Origin: Methylococcaceae bacterium
GTDB taxonomy: Bacteria; Pseudomonadota; Gammaproteobacteria; Methylococcales; Methylomonadaceae
Assembly: GCA_013140465.1 (NCBI GenBank)
Contig: JABFST010000344.1
Span: 1 to 6,080, forward strand
Direction: 5' to 3'
Length of the DNA: 6,080 bases
Of this stretch, positions 1 to 5,599 are shown one piece after another. A model generated the notes under the pieces. It searched no databases. It worked only from the letters and a program-made list of their open reading frames with translations, and had not been told where the DNA came from. Positions within the stretch are counted from its first letter, which is position 1. The number at the start of each line of letters is the position of its first letter. Both the position numbers and the translations under genes were made by a program.

Positions 1-1
1 G

Positions 2-121
2 GGTCGGGCTGTACTTGACAACCCTGATTTACCCGTTAGTTTTGTGGCAGAGTCACTAGCTTCTCTGGCCGAACCGCGTGAGCACTTACAGCCGTTTGTG
101 CCTCGTAGCGATCACCCATGA
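2..121 (+). CDS. C-terminal fragment of a probable type II antitoxin (5' end outside window)
   Basis: An open frame runs from the window edge to a TGA at 119-121, giving 39 residues that end in RSDHP. The start lies outside the window. The TGA overlaps the ATG of the toxin gene at 118 (ATGA), an arrangement typical of translationally coupled antitoxin-toxin pairs. The fragment is acidic to neutral, contains several prolines and has a short helical stretch (SFVAESLASLAEP). That would fit the toxin-wrapping tail of an antitoxin whose DNA-binding domain lies upstream. The antitoxin role is inferred from position. I recognise no family in the visible residues, so RelB, CopG, Phd or XRE types all remain possible. 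Confidence 0.55.
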   Translation, partial: GRAVLDNPDLPVSFVAESLASLAEPREHLQPFVPRSDHP

Positions 122-399
122 CCTGGGCAGTCTTCCAAACCAGGCGATTTTCACGACAATACAAAAAACTGCACGACAACACGGCTGCCGATGTCGATTC
201 TGCGGTTAATGAGGTCAGGAAAAACCCCGAAATCGGGGAGCGCAAGAAAGGCGATCTGGCGGCTTTGCGTGTCTTTAAGTTTCACAGTAAAGGACAGTTG
301 TATTTGCTGGGTTACACACTCGATGAAGGTGTTCGACTCATCTATCTGGAAGCCGTCGGGCCGCATGAAAATTTCTATCGGGATTTGAAGGTTAAATAA
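118..399 (+). CDS. RelE/ParE-superfamily toxin of a type II toxin-antitoxin system
   Basis: This 93-residue basic protein has the length and layout of small RelE/ParE-fold toxins. A basic N-terminal helix pair (about residues 8-36, rich in R and K, with RRFSRQYKKLHD) is followed by the conserved GDL turn (45-47). Next come beta strands with alternating aromatic residues (RVFKFH 51-56, LYLLGY 61-66, RLIYLEAVG 73-81) and the tail HENFYRDL (83-90). That tail is characteristic of the ParE-like toxin subgroup related to Pfam ParE-like_toxin. Members either cleave mRNA at the ribosome or poison gyrase, and the sequence alone does not say which. The start at 118 is supported by the ATGA overlap with the upstream frame. 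No Shine-Dalgarno sequence is visible, consistent with translational coupling. The gene looks intact and complete. Confidence is high for the family and low for the target. Confidence 0.87.
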   Translation: MTWAVFQTRRFSRQYKKLHDNTAADVDSAVNEVRKNPEIGERKKGDLAALRVFKFHSKGQLYLLGYTLDEGVRLIYLEAVGPHENFYRDLKVK

Positions 400-411
400 C
401 TGGTGGATTCA

Positions 412-464
412 AATCAAGCGGACTGGCTGGTTTTATTACACTTTATCACCACAACTGCTTGATT
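412..464. repeat. Inverted repeat 12 bp after the toxin stop codon
   Basis: AATCAAGC (412-419) is mirrored exactly by GCTTGATT (457-464). The pairing continues one mismatch further in to a second G-C pair. The loop is 37 nt, and the sequence after it is A/T-rich (aaattt) without a true T-run. It could be a weak transcription end for the toxin-antitoxin operon or chance. Confidence 0.3.
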
Positions 465-850
465 AAATTTAATGATTACCCGCCACTCGTCCCGAGAAAA
501 CCCTTTAGACGAAAGCTTTTTAAATCAAAAACTGCAAAACGCTCAATGCTATGACTAAAGTGGCCCCCAATGTCCAAACAGTATTTTGCCAAGTTTAAGA
601 TAGAACCCTGATTAAGCCGCAGCGGATTGGCACAGCCCCAATTCGTCATTCATTTTGCTGTCGGGGCGTTAGGGTAGTCTGACACATAGGGAAGGGCTTT
701 GAGACACTTGTGTATAACGATGAGCGCTAACCGTGGGTAGTGGTGTGCAGCGCCGGAACGATAAAAATCCTAAATTTAGCTATCGCTGCATAAAGACCTG
801 CAAGGCTACTGGGATATATAGTTCCGCTGCCGATTTGTAGTGCGTTAGAA

Positions 851-868
851 TATGCGGCCTATGCAGCC
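851..868. repeat. Imperfect tandem 9-mer
   Basis: TATGCGGCC is followed directly by TATGCAGCC, matching at 8 of 9 positions, about 45 bp before the start codon of the flavin oxidoreductase. It is too short to call an operator but lies where one could be. Confidence 0.3.
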
Positions 869-913
869 TAGTCTGCGCCTGTTTCTCCACTACCAACCCT
901 TATTCCTATTCTT

Positions 914-1990
914 ATGACGACTACACTTTTTACCCCGCTGACCGTGGGCGCTTACGAGTTGCCTAACCGCTTGGTGATGGCGCCGTTGACGCGGATGCGC
1001 GCGCCCGACAATATCCCTACCGAACTGATGGCCCATTATTATGTGCAGCGTGCCAGTGCCGGGCTAATTATTGCCGAAGCCACGCAGATTACACCCTTAG
1101 GGCGTGGCTACCCCAATACGCCCGGTATCCACAATGCAGCACAAGTCGCTGCCTGGAAACATATCACGGCTGAGGTTCATGCCGCAGGGGGGCGTATTTT
1201 TCTGCAACTGTGGCACGTCGGGCGCATTTCGCATCCTGATTACCATAACGGAAAATTGCCTGTCGCACCGTCCGCGATAGCCCCTGCCGGCGATGCCGTG
1301 ACCCCAACAGGTATGCAGCCTTTTGTGGTCCCGCACGCCCTGACTACCCACGAGATCGCCAGCATAGTCGAGGACTACCGCACGGCGGCAACCTATGCGT
1401 TGATGGCGGGTTTTGATGGCGTAGAAATACACAGCGCCAATGGCTATTTGTTGGACCAGTTTTTACGCGATGGCTCTAATCAGCGCACTGATGAATATGG
1501 CGGCAGCTTGGAAAATCGCGCTCGTTTGTTGTTGGCGGTGACTCAGGCCGTCACGCAAGTTTGGGGGGCTGACCGTGTGGGCGTGCGCTTGTCGCCTAGC
1601 GGCACGTTTAATGATATGCAAGATTCCGATCCTGCAACCTTGTTTAGCTATGTGTTGGGGCAGCTGAATGGCTTTAAGCTGGCTTATGTGCATCTGGTGG
1701 ATGCGCTGGAAGGCGACATACGCCACGGCGCGAAAGTGGTTGAGTTAGCCGTGTTGCGCAAGGCTTATGACGGCGTATTGATTATTTGTGGCGGTTATGA
1801 CCAGCAACGTGCCGAACTTACCCTAACCGAAGGTCTAGCCGATGCGGTGGCGTTTGGGCAGCTGTATATCGCCAACCCCGATTTGGTGGCACGCTTTAAA
1901 GGCAATGCGCCGTTAAACACGCCAGATGTCAACACCTTTTATGGCGGTTCGGAAGTAGGTTATACGGATTATCCGGTGTGGGCTGGGTAA
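914..1990 (+). CDS. nemA: Old Yellow Enzyme family FMN-dependent ene-reductase (NADH:flavin oxidoreductase, NemA-like)
   Basis: This 358-residue protein is full length for the family and probably a cytosolic TIM barrel binding FMN. It should use NAD(P)H to reduce activated C=C bonds of enals, enones or maleimides, and possibly nitro or nitrate-ester compounds. Visible family marks, in order, are APLTRMRA with flavin-tuning T26, ASAGLIIAEATQI (48-60), LQLWHVGR with Q98, HSANGYLLDQFL with H173, N176 and presumed proton donor Y178, then SNQRTDEYGGSLENR (188-202), R225 in RLSP, the phosphate-loop GG (293-294), FGQLYIANPDL (314-324), and the C-terminal YGG...GYTDYP shared with E. coli NemA. Two differences stand out. 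The second substrate-binding His of NemA (HSAH) is Asn here, and the usual FGR arginine is Gln316. The symbol is by similarity and the substrate is not predicted. The gene stands alone between a long upstream gap and its own terminator; no NemR-like regulator is in the window. The start fits the family N-terminus (LFTPLTVG), but no Shine-Dalgarno sequence precedes it. Confidence 0.95.
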   Translation: MTTTLFTPLTVGAYELPNRLVMAPLTRMRAPDNIPTELMAHYYVQRASAGLIIAEATQITPLGRGYPNTPGIHNAAQVAAWKHITAEVHAAGGRIFLQLWHVGRISHPDYHNGKLPVAPSAIAPAGDAVTPTGMQPFVVPHALTTHEIASIVEDYRTAATYALMAGFDGVEIHSANGYLLDQFLRDGSNQRTDEYGGSLENRARLLLAVTQAVTQVWGADRVGVRLSPSGTFNDMQDSDPATLFSYVLGQLNGFKLAYVHLVDALEGDIRHGAKVVELAVLRKAYDGVLIICGGYDQQRAELTLTEGLADAVAFGQLYIANPDLVARFKGNAPLNTPDVNTFYGGSEVGYTDYPVWAG

Positions 1991-2002
1991 ATCTTGGTGT
2001 CT

Positions 2003-2080
2003 AAAGTGCGGGCCCTGTAGGCCGTAAACGCCGCTGTACGCTATCGCTTAAAGCGGCTTTTTTGTGGGTCTAAGCACTTT
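2003..2080. repeat. Outer inverted repeat framing the terminator
   Basis: AAAGTGC (2003-2009) is mirrored exactly by GCACTTT (2074-2080). The two arms flank the terminator hairpin nearly symmetrically, so a larger nested fold is possible in the convergent intergenic region. With 7-bp arms the pairing may be chance. Confidence 0.35.
2030..2063 (+). terminator. Rho-independent terminator of the flavin oxidoreductase gene
   Basis: A GCCGCT/AGCGGC stem (2030-2035 with 2052-2057) is followed at once by six T residues (2058-2063), about 40 bp after the stop codon. The 16-nt loop is long for an ideal terminator but contains A/T-rich sequence. On the minus strand the same hairpin has only a short GTTT after it, so it should stop mainly plus-strand transcription. 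It sits between two convergent genes, where it protects the minus-strand unit from read-through. Confidence 0.65.
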
Positions 2081-2106
2081 GCGCCACACTAAAACCACAT
2101 CCCGTC

Positions 2107-2481
2107 TTATGCGTAAGCGTTATTGATGTAACACTGATACAGTTTGTTAGAGTCCCATACCCCCTGTTTCGCCGCAACTTCAAGCATACCCAGGGTAATG
2201 GGCATTTTCGGCTGGCTTTTACCAACTTTTGGTAAAAGCCACAAACTTTCTGCATCGAAGTAAAGGGACATGTCGTAGTCACCTTTCCTGACATGGAGAC
2301 TCGATGCGTACTTCTCCATAAATTCAAAAGCATCATCACCAACAAGACCCAAATCTACAACCAGATCGGTCTGGCGCGTGAATTCAATTTCCTTGTTTAA
2401 GCGCGAAAACGCATTTGTAGGCATGTCTTTAATGAGTAGCAAAATTTGACCCCAGATACTGGCTTGTTCTGTCACCATCAT
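2107..2481 (-). CDS. DUF1493 family protein (acyl-carrier-protein-like small cytosolic protein)
   Basis: This 124-residue protein has no signal peptide or membrane segment. It carries the pattern I associate with DUF1493 (PF07377): T38-D-L-V-V-D-L-G-L, then DDAFEFMEKY (49-58), GDYDMSLYF (67-75), WLLP (81-84) and a C-terminal PITLGMLEVAAKQGVW block (94-109). The DLG...DDAFEF stretch resembles helix II of acyl carrier proteins (DLGxDSLDxxE). Where the carrier serine would sit there is Gly48 or Asp49, so phosphopantetheine attachment is not expected at this site. The family has no settled function. The gene begins 36 bp after the trkH stop on the same strand with no terminator between, so co-transcription with trkAH is likely. 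The start could be either of two adjacent ATGs or the following GTG; none has a clear Shine-Dalgarno sequence. The family call is from memory of its motif pattern. Confidence 0.8.
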   Translation of the reverse strand: MMVTEQASIWGQILLLIKDMPTNAFSRLNKEIEFTRQTDLVVDLGLVGDDAFEFMEKYASSLHVRKGDYDMSLYFDAESLWLLPKVGKSQPKMPITLGMLEVAAKQGVWDSNKLYQCYINNAYA

Positions 2482-2517
2482 TGGGGCTAGCCGATTGTAT
2501 TTGACGATTGTTGCCAG

Positions 2518-3975
2518 CTATTTACGCCAAAACTCCGGCACAAACAAAATCACTATCGAGAAAATCTGTACCCGCCCCAATAACATCGCAAAAGTGCATA
2601 GGCCTTTTTGTATGTCGCTCAGGCTGGCATAGTTGGTCGCAGGGCCAACTTGGTTTAAGCCGGGGCCGGCGTTGTTAAAGCAGGAAATGATCGCGGACAA
2701 GGCGGTGATAAAATCCAAGCCGCTTAACAACAGCGCAAATACTAAAATGACGATGCAGATAAAGTACAGGAAAATAAACCCTGTCACAGACGTAATGATG
2801 TTGTTGCTGACCACCATGCCGCCGATTTTCATCGGCTTTATCGCATAAGGGTGGATAAACTTAAACATTTCCAATCGTGCTTGCTTCATGAGAATAATGG
2901 TTCGAATCATGCGGATGCCGCCGCCTGTCGAGCCGGACGAGGCCGACAAACAGCTGAGGAACAGCATCCACATAGGCACAAAAATCGGCCACTGGTTAAA
3001 GTCTTGGTTGGCAAACCCGCAGTCGGTGGCGATAGTGACTAAGTTAAATGTGGCGTAGCGTAATGCCGTCCAGTAATCAGCATAAGTGCCACGATCCCAC
3101 AGCACCCAAGCCGCCATCAGGCAACTGCCCAGCACCAGCGTCAGAAATGCGCGCGCTTCGCGGTCGTCGATATAGGGGTTGAGCGAGCGTTTTCTAAGGG
3201 CGATAAAATGGGTGGCAAAATTGATGGCGGCCAATAGCTGAAAAATGGTCAACACTATTTCTATCGGCAAGGAATCAAAAAAACCCACACTGTTGTCATG
3301 CGTAGAAAAACCGCCCAAGCTCATCGCGGCAAAAGCATGGCAGACCGCATCAAACCAATTCATCCCTGCCAGCTTAAGCGACACAATACACGCGGCGGTA
3401 ATGCCCGCATACACCAGCCACAAGGCTTTGGCAGTTTGGGCTATACGCGGTGGCAAATCCGATTCTTTAACCGAACCTGGCGTTTCTGCCTTGTACAGCT
3501 GCATCCCGCCTATGCCCAAAATGGGCAAAATCGCCACGGCAAAAATAATGATGCCCATGCCCGCTATCCAATTTAATTCATGCCGCCACAAATTGATCGA
3601 CATCGGCAAGTTGTCTATGCCGCTTAAAATGGTTGCGCCTGTTGTGGTCAGCCCTGAAACCGTCTCAAAATAAGCATCGACAAAACTCAGCGTGGGCAGG
3701 TACAGCATCAGCGGTATCGCGCAAAACACCGGGCTTAATGACCATGTTATTGCCACCAATAAAAAGCCCGCTTGCCGCGACACTTTTTTGGGGACCCGCA
3801 AGGTTGGGTAAAACATCGCGACACCCAGCAATAAAGTCAGCACCGAGCCTTCTAAAAACGCATTGGTCGCGCCGTCGTGGGTCACTTGTGACAGAAATAG
3901 GCAAGTGCTCATAAGGCCGCTAAAGCCTATAACCACTAGGCCAAAGATATGGACAATAGTAAGGAAGACATTCAT
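2518..3975 (-). CDS. trkH: Trk potassium uptake system membrane subunit TrkH
   Basis: This 485-residue inner-membrane protein matches E. coli TrkH in length and order of motifs. It forms the K+ permeation pathway, with four pore repeats in one chain. Filter segments are visible: P1 LTTTGAT (109-115), P2 SLGGFST (219-225), P3 ATDCGFANQDF (316-326) and P4 CFNNAGPGL (432-440). Other TrkH marks are GMGIIIFAVAILPILGIGG (139-157), PRIAQTAKALW (176-186), SSGSTGGGIRMIR (346-358), which covers the gating-loop region of the third repeat, and LLGRVQIF near the C-terminus, where E. coli has GRLE. Long hydrophobic stretches fill the rest. The start matches the family N-terminus (MNVFLTIVHIFGLVVIGFSG), although no Shine-Dalgarno sequence precedes it. 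trkA lies 75 bp upstream on the same strand, so the two subunits are encoded together. The gene is intact. Confidence 0.97.
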   Translation of the reverse strand: MNVFLTIVHIFGLVVIGFSGLMSTCLFLSQVTHDGATNAFLEGSVLTLLLGVAMFYPTLRVPKKVSRQAGFLLVAITWSLSPVFCAIPLMLYLPTLSFVDAYFETVSGLTTTGATILSGIDNLPMSINLWRHELNWIAGMGIIIFAVAILPILGIGGMQLYKAETPGSVKESDLPPRIAQTAKALWLVYAGITAACIVSLKLAGMNWFDAVCHAFAAMSLGGFSTHDNSVGFFDSLPIEIVLTIFQLLAAINFATHFIALRKRSLNPYIDDREARAFLTLVLGSCLMAAWVLWDRGTYADYWTALRYATFNLVTIATDCGFANQDFNQWPIFVPMWMLFLSCLSASSGSTGGGIRMIRTIILMKQARLEMFKFIHPYAIKPMKIGGMVVSNNIITSVTGFIFLYFICIVILVFALLLSGLDFITALSAIISCFNNAGPGLNQVGPATNYASLSDIQKGLCTFAMLLGRVQIFSIVILFVPEFWRK

Positions 3976-3995
3976 GAATGCAAAATAATGTGATG

Positions 3996-4010
3996 CGGGT
4001 TCAAGACCCG
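3996..4010. other. Small hairpin in the trkA-trkH intergenic gap
   Basis: CGGGT/ACCCG arms (3996-4000 and 4006-4010) enclose a 5-nt loop about 20 bp before the trkH start. On the minus-strand transcript it is followed by a loose A/T-rich stretch (cattatttt) rather than a clean T-run. It could attenuate trkH expression relative to trkA, or be chance. Confidence 0.3.
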
Positions 4011-4050
4011 TAGCGCAGGGTGGTGGCGCAAGGGCATGTTGATGGCGGTA

Positions 4051-5412
4051 TCAGATGGGTTGGAAGATTTTTTCGATATTGCTGACCAGTTTTTTGTCCA
4101 TAGCAAACATGACCACATGGTCGTTTTCTGCAAATACTGTGTCATGGTGGATGGCAATGACTTGGTTATTGCGTATCAAAGCCCCCATCACGATGCCGGG
4201 AGGAAATTTGATGCTGTCTACCCGCCGTCCGACCACCGATTCTTCGTTGACATTGACATGGGCGACGGCTTCAATGGCTTCTGCTGTGCCGCCACATAGC
4301 GAGGTCACTTGCGCCACGTCACCGCGTCGCACATGCTTTAAGATGCTGCCCAAGGTTTCTTGGTTGGGCAGCACGGTGACATCTATGCCGGTGCCGGGCA
4401 GCAATTTGGTGTAGGAATTGTGGTTTAACAGGCAGATGGTTTTGCGTGCGCCCAGGCTTTTTGCCAAGGAGGCGGAAATGATGTTCACGCCGTCGTTATC
4501 GGTGATCGCACAAAACAAGTCTGCGCTTTCTATTGATTCGTCCAGCAACAGGGCTTCGTCGGCACAATCGCCAAACAGTACCACGGTGTTGTGTAAGTCG
4601 TTGGCGATTTTTTTGGCGCGGATGGGGTTTTTTTCAATAATTTTGACCTGATGGTCATTTTCTAAGGCTAAGGCGAGACGTTTGCCGACATGCCCGCCTC
4701 CTGCAATAATGATGCGTTTTAACGGGGCTTCGAGTTTGTTGAGTTCTTTTAAGACGCGGCGCACTTCTTTGTAAGGTGCGACAAAAAACACTTCATCATC
4801 GGTTTCTATGCTGATTTCACCATTGATGTAAATCGGGATGCCTTGTCTAAAAATAGCGACGACACGCGTTTTGCCGCCCGATAGGCGGTCTTTAAGGGTT
4901 TTGATTTTTTTTCCGGTCAGGGCCCCGTCGGCTACCACGCGCACCGAAAACAAACGCACCAAGCCACCCGCAAAATCAGAAATATGCAAAACCCCAGGAA
5001 ACTCAATCAGGTTGCAGATGGATTGCATCACGATTTGCTCGGGGCTAATTACAATATCAACCGGAATACCGCCGGGGCCAAACAGCTTGGGATTTTTCAG
5101 GTATTCAATCGCACGCACCCGGGCGATGGTTTTGGGGCGGCTGTACAAGGCATTAATGATGGTACAGGCCAGCATATTGGTTTCATCACTGTCGGTGACG
5201 GCAATCACCATATCGGTGTTGTGTATGCCCGCTTGTTCCAGCACAGTGGGATGGGCGGCGTTGCCAGTGACGGTGGCTATATCAAAACGTTCTTTCAGGG
5301 CATCTAACAGTTCTTGTTTAAAATCGATGACCACAATGTCGTTTTCTTCACTGGCAAAGGCGTCTGCTACGGATGAACCCGTAACGCCAGCACCCAGAAT
5401 AAGTATTTTCAT
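4051..5412 (-). CDS. trkA: Trk potassium uptake regulatory subunit TrkA (two RCK domains)
   Basis: This 453-residue soluble protein is close to E. coli TrkA in length. It binds the cytosolic face of TrkH and gates potassium uptake in response to nucleotides (NAD(H), ATP/ADP in studied homologues). It contains two tandem RCK units. The first Rossmann fold starts at residue 1, with GAGVTG (7-12) and the acidic end of beta-2 at D30. Its RCK-C part spans about 140-225 and includes GKKIKTLKDR (167-176). The second Rossmann fold starts at about 232, with IIIAGGGHVGKRLA (234-247) and E260 after beta-2; its RCK-C part spans about 365-450 and includes the VVGRRV segment (393-398). Both glycine motifs are intact, so both sites look able to bind nucleotide. 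The start is fixed by the family N-terminus MKILILGAG. No Shine-Dalgarno sequence precedes it. The gene leads the trkA-trkH unit and has a candidate promoter with a CRP-like dyad upstream. Confidence 0.97.
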   Translation of the reverse strand: MKILILGAGVTGSSVADAFASEENDIVVIDFKQELLDALKERFDIATVTGNAAHPTVLEQAGIHNTDMVIAVTDSDETNMLACTIINALYSRPKTIARVRAIEYLKNPKLFGPGGIPVDIVISPEQIVMQSICNLIEFPGVLHISDFAGGLVRLFSVRVVADGALTGKKIKTLKDRLSGGKTRVVAIFRQGIPIYINGEISIETDDEVFFVAPYKEVRRVLKELNKLEAPLKRIIIAGGGHVGKRLALALENDHQVKIIEKNPIRAKKIANDLHNTVVLFGDCADEALLLDESIESADLFCAITDNDGVNIISASLAKSLGARKTICLLNHNSYTKLLPGTGIDVTVLPNQETLGSILKHVRRGDVAQVTSLCGGTAEAIEAVAHVNVNEESVVGRRVDSIKFPPGIVMGALIRNNQVIAIHHDTVFAENDHVVMFAMDKKLVSNIEKIFQPI

Positions 5413-5442
5413 AAAAACAATAATCTACTGAATTAGACCGCA

Positions 5443-5456
5443 TCGGCTTCAGCCGA
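5443..5456 (-). other. Short hairpin in the trkA leader
   Basis: TCGGCT and AGCCGA form a near-perfect 14-bp dyad, giving a 5-bp stem with a 4-nt loop (UGAA on the trkA transcript). It lies about 30 nt before the trkA start codon. It could affect leader stability or translation, but no ligand-binding element is recognisable. Confidence 0.35.
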
Positions 5457-5477
5457 CAAGTTGACACGAAGCCGCGC

Positions 5478-5508
5478 ATTTTACCCGAATGTGAAACAAT
5501 TCACACAA
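5478..5508 (-). promoter_or_regulatory. Candidate trkA promoter
   Basis: On the minus strand TAAAAT (5483-5478) is a good -10 match. The -35 region is weak: GTGTGA at 5506-5501 gives a 17-bp spacer, and TTGTGT at 5508-5503 gives 19 bp. Transcription would start near 5471 and leave a leader of about 60 nt. A weak -35 would fit a promoter that depends on an activator or is controlled by the dyad overlapping it. Confidence 0.4.
5490..5505. promoter_or_regulatory. Perfect TGTGA-N6-TCACA dyad (CRP-like operator) upstream of trkA
   Basis: The sequence is TGTGAAACAATTCACA: arms TGTGA (5490-5494) and TCACA (5501-5505) around a 6-bp centre, with the outer six bases of each arm fully symmetric. This equals the core consensus of the E. 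coli CRP site and of related CRP/FNR-family regulators. It is centred about 85 bp before the trkA ATG and overlaps the -35 region of the candidate promoter, a position that would favour repression or competition over simple class I activation. Confidence 0.5.
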
Positions 5509-5544
5509 CAGACTTGCAAAGCCACGTTGCCACGATACGGATTA

Positions 5545-5560
5545 GGCTAGTCGCCTAGCC
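5545..5560. other. Hairpin between the membrane-protein gene and trkA
   Basis: GGCTAG (5545-5550) pairs exactly with CTAGCC (5555-5560) around a 4-nt loop, 40 bp after the stop of the upstream minus-strand gene. No T-run follows on that strand (taatccg), so it is a weak candidate for ending that transcript. A direct repeat GCCACG-tt-GCCACG lies beside it at 5521-5534. Confidence 0.35.
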
Positions 5561-5599
5561 GCTGGCAGTTGCAAATAAAACCTTATATCCTCTTGATTG

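Larger units (their letters stand above)
400..913. other. Gene-free interval of about 510 bp between the toxin and the flavin oxidoreductase
   Basis: No frame on either strand here is long, well started and protein-like. What can be seen is small: an inverted repeat just after the toxin stop (412-419/457-464), a 12-bp palindrome ATTAAATTTAAT (462-473), a 10-bp palindrome CTAAATTTAG (770-779), a 5-bp GCCCC/GGGGC pairing around 635-668, and an imperfect tandem 9-mer (851-868). The interval must contain the promoter of the downstream gene, but no convincing -35/-10 pair stands out. It may be a decayed remnant next to the toxin-antitoxin module, which is an inference only. Confidence 0.5.

Noticed and set aside
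414..526. Minus-strand open frame of about 37 codons after the toxin gene
   Set aside because: It has no plausible start codon or ribosome binding site and no recognisable motif. It is short enough to be chance, though it could be a gene remnant.
549..600. AGTGGCCCCCA... stretch considered as a possible insertion-sequence end
   Set aside because: No matching inverted end, target duplication or transposase fragment is found in the window.
727..848. CTAAC...GTTAG with inner GCAGCG/CGCTGC, resembling an integron attC site after a toxin-antitoxin cassette
   Set aside because: The outer boxes do not match RYYYAAC/GTTRRRY, the spacers between boxes are 13-15 nt instead of about 5-6, and no integrase or second attC is present.
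3245..3673. 142-codon open frame opposite trkH
   Set aside because: It is antisense to conserved TrkH coding sequence, has no family resemblance and overlaps a second shadow frame on the same strand.
3995..4011. Plus-strand sequence resembling a tRNA T-arm (5-bp stem around TTCAAGA), which could mark a tRNA remnant or attachment site
   Set aside because: No acceptor, D or anticodon arm can be placed upstream, since that DNA is the trkH coding region. The loop also breaks the consensus at its last base and no CCA follows.
4838..5431. 197-codon open frame opposite trkA
   Set aside because: It lies entirely antisense to a clear TrkA protein, and its translation is low-complexity Ser/Thr/Arg-rich with no domain. 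It is a shadow of trkA codon bias.
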